Of a DNA stretch of 64,000 nucleotides, positions 1 through 8,970 are shown in pieces; within the stretch, counting starts at the first letter, position 1; each line of letters starts with the position of its first letter. The translations under genes were made by a program, and so were the position numbers. The notes under the pieces were generated by a model, which saw nothing but the letters and a program-made list of their open reading frames with translations, was not told where the DNA came from and did no database searches. Where the stretch lies: positions 186,001 through 250,000 of the forward strand of contig NZ_CP075184.1 of NCBI RefSeq assembly GCF_020510705.1. Direction: 5' to 3'. The stretch is from Acidovorax radicis. GTDB taxonomy: Bacteria; Pseudomonadota; Gammaproteobacteria; Burkholderiales; Burkholderiaceae_C.

Positions 1-321
1 CCATTGCTCGACTGGGTGGGGCTGGACATCAAGGCGCCCAAGCACCATTACGACGCCATTACCGGCGTTCCAGGCAGCGGGGACCGTGCGTGGGTGTCGC
101 TGCAGCACGTCGTGCAAAGCGGTGTGCCGTACGAATGCCGAACCACCTGGCATGCGGGGCTGTTTGGACTTGAAGAGCTTGAGGCCATGGGCCAGACGTT
201 GCGCGACTTTGGAGTCACCCAATGGGTCGTGCAAGAGTGCCGGTCTGACGATGCGCCACCGTGGCACGATGCGCTTGCACACACGCCGTGGCCTCTGACT
301 ACTAAAGTGCGGCGTGCCTGA
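1..321 (+). CDS. nrdG: Anaerobic ribonucleotide reductase activating protein (NrdG-type radical SAM), C-terminal part
   Basis: The reading frame is open from the first base, so the gene starts upstream and only the last 106 codons are visible. The stretch DWVGLDIKAP and the later GVPYECRTTWHAGLF match the C-terminal half of the NrdG/pyruvate-formate-lyase-activase-like radical SAM proteins found beside anaerobic ribonucleotide reductase in betaproteobacteria. Such enzymes use a 4Fe-4S cluster and S-adenosylmethionine to generate the glycyl radical on NrdD. The CxxxCxxC cluster motif would lie upstream and cannot be checked, so another radical SAM activase remains possible. The TGA stop is at 319-321, and the next gene converges on it. 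Confidence 0.75.
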   Translation, partial: PLLDWVGLDIKAPKHHYDAITGVPGSGDRAWVSLQHVVQSGVPYECRTTWHAGLFGLEELEAMGQTLRDFGVTQWVVQECRSDDAPPWHDALAHTPWPLTTKVRRA

Positions 322-347
322 AGGCGCTGCACCGCAGTCCTTTCGGC

Positions 348-1193
348 TTATTGGGGCAGGCCGAAGTTAGAGATTTGCTCGATGTGGTGCAGCAGGGACG
401 AATTTCCCGCACCAAGCTCTGAATCCTTGTAGACCAGACCGGTGCCGACCCCCTGGGGCGTTGTGAGGCGGCGAACCTGAAGCATTTGTTGAGCGCTGGT
501 GGCCGTGGCTTGTGAGTAACCCTCACCCTCATTCACGCTGTAGACCAAGGAATAGGACCGCAGCAACTGGCCGCCGCTGCTGATTTTGACGCACAACACC
601 GTACCGGCCATTGACCCGCGCACTTGATGTTCGCAACCGAAAAGCTCGTTGGCATTGGACATCAGCCCATTTCCATTAGCCGTTGCACCCAGGTTTTTGC
701 TGAGTTCGACCAAGTCCGATTGCAGACCTTCTGAACCAATAGAGTTAAAGGTCCAGAAGCCACGCAGACTGTCAGCGACGGCGCCGTAGCCGAAGTTAAA
801 ACGCGAAATCGCCACTTCGCCTTCGTTAGGGAAGGTAATGAATCCAGTGGTCCCAGACGTAAAACGGATGTTCACATTGCCAGGGCTTCCTGCTGCGGTG
901 CCCGAGCGGGCTCCGCTACCGAAATGACGACCACCGGTGTACTTAGTCAGTGGCGTATTCACCTTGTTGTCGGCGACATCTCCGACTGCCAGATAGAACG
1001 TCGCTTGGCCGGTGCTCTCGTACGCATACATCTGCATTACCAGGGTGGTGTTTTGCACATCGATGCCAAAACCACGGCCGGGCTTGCCGTCGACTTCCGA
1101 TGTGACAACCCACGTTCCTGCCTGTGGCGCGAACGCGTGGGCCAAGCCAGCGCCCATAAATAACGCGGCGGCTACCAGTTTTTTGAAAGACAT
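348..1193 (-). CDS. Uncharacterised exported protein
   Basis: A 281-residue protein that I do not recognise. The chosen ATG starts MSFKKLVAAALFMGAGLAHA, a typical Sec signal peptide with cleavage after AHA. A purine-rich ribosome site (GAGAGGGG) lies about 8 bases upstream, separated by a run of T; a longer frame exists but would bury the signal peptide. The mature part is rich in Gly, Ser, Thr and Asn, has no membrane segment, and contains two cysteines near the middle (GCEHQV and VLCVK) that could form a disulfide. This suggests a beta-rich periplasmic or surface protein. Its base composition is visibly less GC-rich than recQ next door, as in many accessory exported proteins. It sits alone between convergent nrdG and co-directional recQ. 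Confidence 0.7.
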   Translation of the reverse strand: MSFKKLVAAALFMGAGLAHAFAPQAGTWVVTSEVDGKPGRGFGIDVQNTTLVMQMYAYESTGQATFYLAVGDVADNKVNTPLTKYTGGRHFGSGARSGTAAGSPGNVNIRFTSGTTGFITFPNEGEVAISRFNFGYGAVADSLRGFWTFNSIGSEGLQSDLVELSKNLGATANGNGLMSNANELFGCEHQVRGSMAGTVLCVKISSGGQLLRSYSLVYSVNEGEGYSQATATSAQQMLQVRRLTTPQGVGTGLVYKDSELGAGNSSLLHHIEQISNFGLPQ

Positions 1194-1330
1194 AAAAAAA
1201 TATCCCCTCTCTAAAGATTGCATTGACGCTTGAAGTGCCAATCCAAATGTATCGGGAATACGGATTTGTGTAACTGAAAAATTCAACAAGAGAATTGAGC
1301 GGCGTGATTGCAGGCTCTTTTGAGCGCATG

Positions 1331-3340
1331 TCAGCTCTTCTCTACCACCCGCAGCACCTCCGCCCCATACGCCTCCAGCTTCTTCGCCCCCATCCCGCTG
1401 ATGCCTTGCAGGTCCTCCAGCGTGTCCGGGTTGCGCTCGGCGATCGCCGCCAGCGTGGCATCGTGGAAGATCACATACGCGGGCAGGTTGTGCTCGCGTG
1501 CCACCTCGGCGCGCCAGGCCTTGAGGTTGATGAAGCGCACCTGCGCGTCGGGCCCTAGGTTGGCGGCAGCAGCGGGGGGCGCACTGCTTTTGCGGCTGCG
1601 TTTGGCGGGTGCGGACGACACCGATTCACGCAGTTGCACCGGCACCTCTCCCTTGAGTACGGCGCGCGAGCCTTCGGTGAGGCACAGCGTGTCAAAGCTG
1701 TGGCCGCTGTCCAGCATCACCTTCTGCAGGCCCAGGGCGCCGGTGGCGATCAGTTGGCGCAGCACGCCGCGCAACTGGGGCTCGGTCAGGTCCGCGCCGA
1801 TGCCGAAGGTGGAGATTTTTTCGTGCCCGAACTGCGCGACCTTCTCAGTCTTCTTTCCGCGCAGGATGTCCATGATGTGGCCCGTGCCAAAGCTGATGCC
1901 GCTGGCCTGGTTCACGCGGTAGATGGTGGACAGCAGCTTGCGCGCCGCGTCGGTCGCATCCCACACTGCGGGTGGGTTCAGGCAGTTGTCGCAGTTGCCG
2001 CAGGGTGTGGAGGCTTCGCCAAAGTAGGCCAGCAGCCGCACGCGGCGGCAGTCGGTGGCTTCGGCCAGCGCCAGCAGCGCGTCGAGCTTGCCGCGCAGCG
2101 CCTGCTTGAACTCCTCGCCCGCCGGGCTCTCGTCGATCATGCGGCGTTGGTTGACCACGTCGTTCAGGCCATAGGCCATCCAGGCATCGGCGTTCAGGCC
2201 GTCGCGGCCTGCGCGGCCGGTCTCCTGGTAGTAGCCCTCGATGTTCTTGGGCATGTCCACGTGCGCCACGAAGCGCACGTCGGGTTTGTCGATGCCCATA
2301 CCGAACGCGATGGTGGCCACCATCACGATGCCTTCCTCGCGCAGAAAACGGTCCTGGTTCTTCTGGCGCACCTTGGTATCGAGCCCCGCGTGGTAAGGCA
2401 GGGCGGTGATGCCCGCGTCGCTCAGCGTGGCGGCCAGCTCTTCCACGCGCTTCCTGGACTGGCAATACACCACGCCCGCCTCGCCCGCATGCTCGCGCTC
2501 GATGAAGCGCAGCAGCTGTGTGGTGACGTCCTTCTTTTCCTCAATGCGGTAGCGGATGTTGGGCCGGTCAAAACTGCTGATGAACAGCCGCGCGTCTTCG
2601 AGCTGCAGCCGCTCGATGATGTCGGCGCGCGTGAGGTCGTCGGCCGTGGCGGTGAGCGCAATGCGCGGCACACCCGCATACCGCTCGTGCAGCACCGTGA
2701 GCGCGCGGTACTCGGGCCGGAAGTCGTGGCCCCATTGGCTTACGCAATGCGCCTCGTCGATGGCAAAGAGCGAGAGGTGCCCCTCGTTGTACAGGTTGTC
2801 GAGCAGGCCCAGAAAACGCGGCGTGTTCAGCCGCTCGGGCGCCGCATACAGCAGCGTGATGTCGCCGGTCTGCAGGCGCAGCTCCACGTCCTGCGATTCG
2901 TCAAAACTCAGCGTGGAATTCAGAAACGCAGCAGACACCCCCGCCTCGTGCAGCGCGCCCACCTGGTCGTGCATCAGCGCGATCAGCGGCGAGACCACGA
3001 TGGTCACCCCGCGCCCCTGCTGCTGGCGCACGATGGCCGGCACCTGGTAGCACAGCGATTTGCCGCCGCCCGTGGGCATCAGCACCAGGGCATCGCCGCC
3101 AGCGATCACATGCTCGACGATGGCCGCTTGCGGGCCGCGGAATTGTTCATAACCAAAGACGTCCTGCAGGACAGAGTGCGCGGGGGACAAATGGATGCTC
3201 TTTTTTTGATAGCTTGCAGCGATTGATTGACAGGCGCTGAAGGCCGATTTGACCGATGTTTCAGCCGGCGCCAGCGTGCGGGGAGCCCGGGCGACCGAAG
3301 GCGCATATTGTGCGCTGGCGGGTGCTGTCACAACGCCCAT
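1331..3340 (-). CDS. recQ: ATP-dependent DNA helicase RecQ
   Basis: A superfamily 2 3'-5' helicase acting in recombination and fork repair. From the N-terminus it shows [10 protein letters not shown], Walker A (PTGGGKS), the DEAH-box region ([20 protein letters not shown]), the helicase C half ([22 protein letters not shown]), the four-cysteine zinc region (ending CGNCDNC) and a C-terminal HRDC domain. The ATG at 3340 has a GGGAGGG ribosome site and gives 669 residues. Family members are usually near 610, and the homology begins only around residue 57. The first 50 or so residues partly translate a type-A intergenic repeat (3201-3254). A TTG at 3190 would give 619 residues and may be the true start. 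The gene is monocistronic. Confidence 0.95.
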   Translation of the reverse strand: MGVVTAPASAQYAPSVARAPRTLAPAETSVKSAFSACQSIAASYQKKSIHLSPAHSVLQDVFGYEQFRGPQAAIVEHVIAGGDALVLMPTGGGKSLCYQVPAIVRQQQGRGVTIVVSPLIALMHDQVGALHEAGVSAAFLNSTLSFDESQDVELRLQTGDITLLYAAPERLNTPRFLGLLDNLYNEGHLSLFAIDEAHCVSQWGHDFRPEYRALTVLHERYAGVPRIALTATADDLTRADIIERLQLEDARLFISSFDRPNIRYRIEEKKDVTTQLLRFIEREHAGEAGVVYCQSRKRVEELAATLSDAGITALPYHAGLDTKVRQKNQDRFLREEGIVMVATIAFGMGIDKPDVRFVAHVDMPKNIEGYYQETGRAGRDGLNADAWMAYGLNDVVNQRRMIDESPAGEEFKQALRGKLDALLALAEATDCRRVRLLAYFGEASTPCGNCDNCLNPPAVWDATDAARKLLSTIYRVNQASGISFGTGHIMDILRGKKTEKVAQFGHEKISTFGIGADLTEPQLRGVLRQLIATGALGLQKVMLDSGHSFDTLCLTEGSRAVLKGEVPVQLRESVSSAPAKRSRKSSAPPAAAANLGPDAQVRFINLKAWRAEVAREHNLPAYVIFHDATLAAIAERNPDTLEDLQGISGMGAKKLEAYGAEVLRVVEKS
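3201..3254 (-). repeat. Type-A short palindromic repeat, copy 1
   Basis: Contains GATAGCTTGCAGCG, a short spacer, then AGGCGCTGAAGGCC and TTTGA, the same order of blocks as copy 9 (38876-38928). It lies in the predicted N-terminal coding part of recQ. It is the only copy not at a gene 3' end or in a plain gap, which argues that recQ really starts downstream of it. Confidence 0.65.
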
Positions 3341-3620
3341 ACCCGCATGACCCTCCCCCTGTCCGATACCCCCGATGTCGACCCGCCCATGCCCCCGCCG
3401 GGCGCAGCGCCGCTGCGCGCGCTCCCAGGCAGCGCAGTGGATAGCCCCGGTGGCAGCGGTCACGGAACAGACCCGGGTTGCACCACGCCAGCGGCCGGCT
3501 GGCGCAGACCTGCCGTTGGTCGTGGGCAGTGTGGGCGCTGCAGCCACGGCCCTGCCGTGCAGCGTGCGCGCTGGTGCCTTGTGGGCGAATGCCGCGCTGA
3601 ACGGCTACCCGGTTATGTCA
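3341..3620. other. 280-bp gap between CoA-transferase 3' end and recQ 5' end
   Basis: No supported gene. Reading frames here have atypical, Arg/Pro-rich translations. On the minus strand the recQ-proximal end carries GGGAGGG just before the ATG at 3340. If recQ starts at 3190 the non-coding stretch is 430 bp and includes repeat copy 1. Confidence 0.4.
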
Positions 3621-4931
3621 CTACACCACGCCTTTGGCGCGCAGCGCGGCCAGGCGCTCGGGGTCTAGGCCGAGGCGTTCGCGCAGCACTTGCTCGGTGT
3701 GCTGGCCCAGGGCTGGCGGTGCATGGCGCAGCGTGGGCGGCGTGTCTGACAGGCGCATGGGGCTGGCCGTGGTCAGCACGCGGTTGATGTGCTCGCCCGC
3801 AGGCGGCTGGGCGCCCGGGTAGCGCTCTTGCTCCACGCGCAGGCCCCGGTGCTGCACGTGGGGGTCATCAAAGGCCTGGCCGATGTGGTTGATGGGGCCA
3901 CAGGGCACGGCCTTGTCTTCGAGCAGGCGAATCCAGTCGGCCGTGGGCCGCGTGCGCGTGAGCTGCTCCATCAGGGGAATCAGGGTCTCGCGGTGGGTGA
4001 CGCGACCGGCGTTGGTGGCAAAGCGTGCCTCCTGCGCCCAGCCCATGCCGGCAGCTTCACAAAAGCGCGCGAACTGCCCGTCGTTGCCAATGGCCAGCAG
4101 CATGTTGCCGTCCTGCGTGGGAAAGTCCTGGTAGGGCACAACGCTGGGGTGCGTGTTGCCCTGGCGCTGGGGCACGCTGCCGGTGTTGAGGTAGCCGATG
4201 CCCTGGTTGGCCAGCACGGCCATGGCCACGTCCAGCAGGGCCATGTCGATGTGCTGGCCGCGGCCCGTGTGGTGGCGCGCCTCCACGGCGCTGAGGATGG
4301 CGCTGGTGGCGTACATGCCGGTGAACAGGTCGATGACCGCCACGCCCACACGCAAAGGCCCGCCGCCGGGCTCGGCGTCGGCGCGCCCCGTGATGCTCAT
4401 GAGCCCGCTCATGGCCTGCACGAGCAGGTCGTACCCAGCGCGCGGCGCATACGGCCCGGTCTGGCCAAAGCCCGTGACCGAGCAGTAGATCAGGCGTGGG
4501 TTGAGGCGGCTCAGGCTCGCGTAGTCCAGGCCGTAGCGCGCCAGGCCGCCGGTCTTGAAGTTCTCCACCAGCACGTCGCTTTGGCAGGCCAGTTCGCGGA
4601 TGAGTTCCTGCCCCTCGGGTGTGGCCATGTCCACCGTGACGGAGCGCTTGTTGCGGTTGCAGGCGGCGAAGTAGCAGGCGTTGTCAGTGGGTGTGCCGGC
4701 CGCATCGGCAAAAAAGGGCGGGCCCCAGTGGCGCGTGTCATCGCCCTCGCCGGGCTTTTCGACCTTGATCACGTCGGCGCCCATGTCGGCCAGGTTCTGC
4801 GTGCACCAGGGGCCCGCCAGCACGCGCGAGAGGTCGAGCACGCGCAGGTGGCCCAGGGCGCCGGGGCGTTGCGGGGCCGCACCGTGCGGGGCAGGGGTGG
4901 CAGGGGCGGTGGCGTGCTCGCTGGCGGTCAT
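3621..4931 (-). CDS. CaiB/BaiF family CoA-transferase
   Basis: A class III CoA-transferase of 436 residues, moving CoA between an acyl-CoA donor and a carboxylic acid. After a Pro/Ala-rich leader it reads LRVLDLSRVLAGPWCTQNLA and GADVIKVEKPG, the start of the family fold, then NRNKRSVTVD, the GYDLLVQAMSG block and GQHIDMALLDV, whose Asp matches the family nucleophile. The C-terminus holds the usual PCGPINH and DPHVQHRG blocks. The ATG at 4931 starts shortly before the conserved region; upstream in-frame codons are low-complexity. It is divergent from a LysR gene across 163 bp, so that regulator probably controls it. The substrate cannot be read from sequence. Confidence 0.85.
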   Translation of the reverse strand: MTASEHATAPATPAPHGAAPQRPGALGHLRVLDLSRVLAGPWCTQNLADMGADVIKVEKPGEGDDTRHWGPPFFADAAGTPTDNACYFAACNRNKRSVTVDMATPEGQELIRELACQSDVLVENFKTGGLARYGLDYASLSRLNPRLIYCSVTGFGQTGPYAPRAGYDLLVQAMSGLMSITGRADAEPGGGPLRVGVAVIDLFTGMYATSAILSAVEARHHTGRGQHIDMALLDVAMAVLANQGIGYLNTGSVPQRQGNTHPSVVPYQDFPTQDGNMLLAIGNDGQFARFCEAAGMGWAQEARFATNAGRVTHRETLIPLMEQLTRTRPTADWIRLLEDKAVPCGPINHIGQAFDDPHVQHRGLRVEQERYPGAQPPAGEHINRVLTTASPMRLSDTPPTLRHAPPALGQHTEQVLRERLGLDPERLAALRAKGVV

Positions 4932-5082
4932 GGCGTTCTTTCGGTGGTGCCTGTCGGGTGGCCTGCACCGTGCAGGCAAGGTTGCCATCCTAGGGCGGCT
5001 GCGCTGGGGGCGGCTTCGTGATTTTTGAAGGCGGCGTTTGTGCACGCCGTGGCTGGCGCGACGGGAAGGGGGTGGGCTTTCC

Positions 5083-5088
5083 TACAAT
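5083..5088 (+). promoter_or_regulatory. Candidate -10 element (TACAAT) of the LysR gene
   Basis: TACAAT ends six bases before the first ATG (5095), so transcription would begin at or next to the start codon and give a leaderless or nearly leaderless message. No convincing -35 is visible. The same arrangement occurs before metH (45952) and the MFS gene (28112). Confidence 0.4.
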
Positions 5089-5094
5089 GCGTGC

Positions 5095-6009
5095 ATGGCC
5101 ATGCATTTCGATCTTGTGGATCTGCGTTTGATGGTGCGTATTGCTGAAGCAAACAGCATGACGCGCGGAGCAGAGCTGTCTTTTATTTCCTTGCCTGCCG
5201 CGAGCACGCGCATCAAGAACCTGGAAGAGAGCATTGGCACCAAGCTGCTATACCGCACCAGCCAGGGCGTGACGCTGACACCGCCGGGCCAGGCCTTTGT
5301 CACCCATGCGCGCATGGTGGTGGGGCAGATCGAGCACCTGCGCGGGGACATGCAGGAGTACGTGCGTGGCATCAAAGGCCATGTGCGCGTGTTCGCCAAC
5401 ACCACCTCGCTGGGGGAGTTTTTGCCGCCCGTGCTGCGGCATTTTCTGCGCCGCCATCCCGATGTGAACATCGACCTGCGCGAGCGCCTGTCCCACGATA
5501 TCGTGCGCGCGGTGACCGAGGGGCAGACCGACATTGGCATCGTCGCTGGCCTGGTGCGCACCGAAAACCTGGAGACCCTGCCCTACCACCGTGACCGCCT
5601 GGTGCTGGTTGTGCCGCGCGGCCACGCGCTCGACGGCCAGATGCAGATCGATTTTTCCGACACGCTGGAGCTTGACTACGTGGGCCTGCACGAGTCCAGT
5701 GCCATCCATGCGTTTCTTCGCCAGGCCAGCGACCAGCTACACCGCCCGATCAAGCTGCGGATCCAGGTCGGCAACTTCGAGACCGCCTGCCGCATGATCG
5801 AATCAGGCGTGGGCGTGGGCGTGCTGCCCGAGTCGGCCGCGAGCCGCCACGCCCAGACCATGGACATCGCGATCGTGCCGTTGTCGGATGCGTGGTCGGT
5901 GCGCGAGATGCAGATCTGTGTGCGCAGCCTGGAGGCCCTGCCCAGCTTTGCGCAGGAACTGGTGGGGCTGCTGGTGGCGGATGCGCAAGGGCGGCTGCAG
6001 CTGGAATAA
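5095..6009 (+). CDS. LysR-family transcriptional regulator
   Basis: A 304-residue regulator with an N-terminal winged helix-turn-helix (VDLRLMVRIAEANSMTRGAE, then SLPAASTRIKNLEE) and a substrate-binding domain from about residue 90 (VRVFANTTSLGEFLPPVLRH). Two ATGs six bases apart (5095, 5101) are both possible. Translation may follow a leaderless transcript because a TACAAT sits just upstream. It is transcribed away from the CaiB-type CoA-transferase, the standard layout for a LysR protein that activates its divergent neighbour in response to a pathway acid. The inducer is unknown. Confidence 0.9.
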   Translation: MAMHFDLVDLRLMVRIAEANSMTRGAELSFISLPAASTRIKNLEESIGTKLLYRTSQGVTLTPPGQAFVTHARMVVGQIEHLRGDMQEYVRGIKGHVRVFANTTSLGEFLPPVLRHFLRRHPDVNIDLRERLSHDIVRAVTEGQTDIGIVAGLVRTENLETLPYHRDRLVLVVPRGHALDGQMQIDFSDTLELDYVGLHESSAIHAFLRQASDQLHRPIKLRIQVGNFETACRMIESGVGVGVLPESAASRHAQTMDIAIVPLSDAWSVREMQICVRSLEALPSFAQELVGLLVADAQGRLQLE

Positions 6010-6040
6010 GCCCTGCGCCCACCTTCCAGCCGGGTGGCGG

Positions 6041-6108
6041 TGTTTTGAGCGAAAAATGCCGCTAGCCCTTGTCAATCAAGCGCTTGCAGCTCACTTTTTT
6101 GATAGCAG
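6041..6108 (-). repeat. Type-A short palindromic repeat, copy 2
   Basis: On the minus strand: CTATCAAAAAAGTGAGCTGC, AAGCGCTTG, spacer, AAGGGCTAG, then CATTTTT. The element supplies the last codons and TGA stop of the thioesterase gene (6091-6576). Confidence 0.75.
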
Positions 6109-6576
6109 CGTGGTCGGCGCCAGCCAGTACTTGAAGGTGCCGCTGGCCGTGGCCACCACCTGCCCCTGTTCGTCGATCAGCTGGCCCGCACAGCTGCACA
6201 GGCTGCGCGTGGCATGCACCACCCAGCCCTCAGCCAGCAGCGCGCCACGTGCGGGGCGGTGAAAGCGGCTGCTCATCTCCACCGTCACAGCGGTTTGCGA
6301 CGGCGCATCCGGCAGCTCGCCCGCAGCGCGTGACATCACCGAATCGAGCAGGGCCATGACCACGCCGCCGTGCGCGGCCGGCAGCTGGTTGAGCAGCTCC
6401 TCGCGCAGGTGGGGCAGGCGCACATGCACCTTGCCCTGCGGCGCCGGCACCTGCGCGGCGCCGATGAGCCGCATGAAGGCGCTGCGGTCCACTGGCCGTG
6501 GCGCCTCGCTCGCGGGAGTCCCTTCGCCCTGACCGGCTGCAGTGCCATGAGCCGTTGGAACGGCTGGGTGGCTCAT
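6091..6576 (-). CDS. PaaI-family hotdog thioesterase
   Basis: A 161-residue single hotdog-domain protein. The active-site helix reads HGGVVMALLDSVMSRAA, with the Asp and His-Gly-Gly typical of PaaI/YbgC-like acyl-CoA thioesterases, followed by the strand TVEMSSRFHRPA. The ATG at 6576 overlaps the stop of the upstream dehydrogenase (ATGA), so translation is coupled. The last residues (LLSKK) and the stop codon are encoded by a type-A repeat, so the C-terminus has probably been replaced by repeat insertion. As last gene of the 6091-9350 operon it likely releases a product acid or frees CoA from dead-end thioesters. Confidence 0.85.
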   Translation of the reverse strand: MSHPAVPTAHGTAAGQGEGTPASEAPRPVDRSAFMRLIGAAQVPAPQGKVHVRLPHLREELLNQLPAAHGGVVMALLDSVMSRAAGELPDAPSQTAVTVEMSSRFHRPARGALLAEGWVVHATRSLCSCAGQLIDEQGQVVATASGTFKYWLAPTTLLSKK

Positions 6577-7730
6577 GCGTTGCGTGCCTCGCGCACCATG
6601 TTGCGGGCGATGATGATCTGCTGGATCTGTGTCGTGCCCTCGTACAGGCGAAACAGGCGCACGTCGCGGTAAAAGCGCTCGATGCCGTACTCGGCCATGT
6701 AACCCGCGCCGCCCAGGATCTGCACCGCGCGGTCGGCCACGCGGCCGCACATCTCGGTGGCGAACATCTTGGCGCACGAGGCCTCGGTCGAGACGTTGTG
6801 CCCGTCGTCGCGGCGGCGCGCAGCGTCGAGGGTCATGCACTCGGCCGCGTACAGCTCGGCCTGGCTGTCGGCCAGCATGGCTTGCACCAGCTGGAAGTCG
6901 CAGATCGGTTGATCAAACTGCTTGCGCTCCAGCGCGTACTGCAGCGCATCGCGCAGCATGCGCTTGGCCACGCCCACGGCCACTGCGGCGATGTGGATGC
7001 GGCCCTTCTCCAGCACCTTCATCGCCGTCTTGAACCCGCGGCCTTCCTGCAGGCCGATGAGGTTGGCGGCCGGCACCCTGACGTTATCGAAGATCACGTC
7101 GCAGGTATGGGCGCCGCGCTGCCCCATTTTCTTGTCGTATTTGCCAAAGCTGATGCCGGGCGTCTTGGCGTCCACGATGAACGAGGACACGCCGCCCGCG
7201 CCTTTGTCCTCGGGGTTGGTGCGCGCCATCAGCGTGAACATGCCCGCATGCGGAGCGTTCGTGATGTAGCGCTTGGTGCCGTTGACGATGTAGTGGTCGC
7301 CGTCGCGGATGGCAGTGGTGCGCAGCGAGGCCGCGTCCGATCCGGCTTCGGGCTCGGTCAGCGCGAACGAGGCAATGACCTCGCCCGTGGCCAACTTGGG
7401 CAGCCACTGGGCCTGCTGCTCGGGCGTGCCATCCATCAGGATGCCCTGCGAGCCAATGCCCACCGTGGTGCCGATGATGGAGCGGAAGGCAGGGGCCGTC
7501 TGGCACAGCTCCAGCAGCACGCGGCATTCCTCCTCCATGGTCAGCTCCAGGCCACCGAACTGCTCAGGGATGGTCATGCCGAACAGGCCAAGGTTGCGCA
7601 TCTCCTGCACGATGGTTTCGGGGATTTCATCGGTCTCGGCCACTTCGTTTTCGGCGGGCACCAGGCGCTCGCGCACGAATCGGCGCACGCTGTCGAGCAG
7701 GGCTTCCAGGGTTTCTGGGTCGCGGATCAT
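6573..7730 (-). CDS. Acyl-CoA dehydrogenase
   Basis: A 385-residue FAD-dependent alpha,beta-dehydrogenase of acyl-CoA thioesters. The N-terminal helical domain starts at MIRDPETLEALLDSVRRFV. The middle domain has FALTEPEAGSDAASLRT, the FAD/substrate segment, and the C-terminal domain ends with QILGGAGYMAEYGIER and LYEGTTQIQQII. The Glu of YEGT is the usual catalytic base of short/medium-chain enzymes, so this copy looks fully active. The ATG at 7730 is at the homology start; the longer frame adds unrelated sequence. It overlaps the thioesterase start by four bases and lies 31 bp after the thiolase-fold gene. Confidence 0.93.
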   Translation of the reverse strand: MIRDPETLEALLDSVRRFVRERLVPAENEVAETDEIPETIVQEMRNLGLFGMTIPEQFGGLELTMEEECRVLLELCQTAPAFRSIIGTTVGIGSQGILMDGTPEQQAQWLPKLATGEVIASFALTEPEAGSDAASLRTTAIRDGDHYIVNGTKRYITNAPHAGMFTLMARTNPEDKGAGGVSSFIVDAKTPGISFGKYDKKMGQRGAHTCDVIFDNVRVPAANLIGLQEGRGFKTAMKVLEKGRIHIAAVAVGVAKRMLRDALQYALERKQFDQPICDFQLVQAMLADSQAELYAAECMTLDAARRRDDGHNVSTEASCAKMFATEMCGRVADRAVQILGGAGYMAEYGIERFYRDVRLFRLYEGTTQIQQIIIARNMVREARNA

Positions 7731-7761
7731 GGTGAGAGGTTCTTTCTTCGAGATGGGTAGA

Positions 7762-8970
7762 TCAGAGGGTTTCGGTCGTGCCGAGCACGGCGGTGGACTG
7801 GCTCGACAGCGTGCCGCCGTTGCCATGCACCACGGCCGTGTGGTGTTGGCTGAGCTGGCGCGCGCCCGCTTCGCCGCGCAGCTGGCGCACGGCCTCAATG
7901 AGCGCAAAGATGCCGTACATGCCCGGGTGCACACACGACAGGCCACCGCCATTGGTGTTGACGGCCAGGCGCCCTCCGGGCGCGATGCCGCCGCCAGCGA
8001 CGAAGGCGCCGCCCTCGCCCTTGGCGCAAAAGCCCAGATCTTCCAGGAACAGGATCGTGTTGATGGTGAAGGCGTCGTACACCTGGGCCATGTCCATGTC
8101 GGCGGCGCTCATGCCCGCCATCGCGAAGGCCTGGGCGCCGGACTGCGCGGCAGAGGTGGTGGTCAAGTCGGGCATGCACGAGATCTGGCGGTTCCAGATC
8201 GCCGTGGCATTGCCCAGCACGTAGACCGGGGGCCTGGGCAGATCGCGTGCACGCTCGGCGCGCGTGAGCACGATGGCGCCGCCGCCATCCGTCACCAGGC
8301 AGCAGTCGCGCACGGTGAGCGGACTGGCCATCGGCCGGGCCGAGAGCACGTCTTCGATGGTGAGCGCGTCGCGCATGAAGGCCTCGGGGTTCAGCTGTGC
8401 CCAGGCGCGCGCGGCCACGGCCACCTCGGCCAGATGCGCACGCGTGGTGCCGAATTCATGCATGTGGCGCGCGGCGGCCAATGCGTAGGCAGTGACGGGT
8501 AACACCGGCTCATACGGATATTCGTAAGGCTGCGGGTCCATGAAGCGGCGTGCCGCCACGCTTTCCTTGCGCCCGAAAGTGGCCGAGCGCTGCGCGCTGC
8601 CGTAGCACACCAGCACGGCCTTGCACTGGCCGGCCTCCAGCGCGCGCATCGCCGGCAGCAGGTGGGCGATGAAGCTGCTGCCCCCGATCATGGTGCCGTC
8701 CACATAGGTCGGATTGATACCCAGGTGCTCGATGACCGGCATGGTCCACATGCTGGCGTTGACGCTGCAGGTGGCCAGGCCGTCGATGTCCTGCATGGTC
8801 AGGCCTGCATCTGCCACGGCCGCCTGTGCGGCGCGCACCAGCAGCGTCATGTCGTCCATGCCGGGCGACTCACCGCAGCCATAGGTGGCGGCGCCGGCAA
8901 TGGCCACGCGGCCGCGCAGCGGGCGGTTCACGGCAGCGGCGTCCAGGTGGGATTGGGGCACGCGGCTCAT
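7762..8970 (-). CDS. Thiolase-fold protein (SCP-2 thiolase/Ltp2-like), nucleophilic Cys absent
   Basis: A 402-residue thiolase-superfamily protein of the SCP2-thiolase/lipid-transfer branch, with RVAIAGAATYGCGESPG at the N-terminus and NTNGGGLSCVHPGMYG plus VHGNGGTLSSQS at the C-terminus. Where thiolases carry the acyl-accepting Cys (about residues 90-105) it reads DGTMIGGSSFIAHLLPA with no cysteine. The upstream gene encodes a DUF35-type Zn-ribbon/OB-fold protein and overlaps its start (ATGA). This pairing and the missing Cys recall the Ltp2-ChsH2 retro-aldolases of steroid side-chain breakdown better than a true acetyltransferase. The activity is inferred and the substrate unknown. Confidence 0.8.
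   Translation of the reverse strand: MSRVPQSHLDAAAVNRPLRGRVAIAGAATYGCGESPGMDDMTLLVRAAQAAVADAGLTMQDIDGLATCSVNASMWTMPVIEHLGINPTYVDGTMIGGSSFIAHLLPAMRALEAGQCKAVLVCYGSAQRSATFGRKESVAARRFMDPQPYEYPYEPVLPVTAYALAAARHMHEFGTTRAHLAEVAVAARAWAQLNPEAFMRDALTIEDVLSARPMASPLTVRDCCLVTDGGGAIVLTRAERARDLPRPPVYVLGNATAIWNRQISCMPDLTTTSAAQSGAQAFAMAGMSAADMDMAQVYDAFTINTILFLEDLGFCAKGEGGAFVAGGGIAPGGRLAVNTNGGGLSCVHPGMYGIFALIEAVRQLRGEAGARQLSQHHTAVVHGNGGTLSSQSTAVLGTTETL

Noticed and set aside
1634-3226. Long open frame (530 codons) on the plus strand opposite recQ
   Set aside because: Translation is rich in Ala, Gly, His and Arg with no domain; recQ on the other strand has full motifs. It is a codon-bias shadow.
3227-3787. 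Possible gene between recQ and the CoA-transferase
   Set aside because: Frames give Pro/Arg-rich sequence without motif, and it would overlap both neighbours; a decayed gene remnant is possible but cannot be supported.
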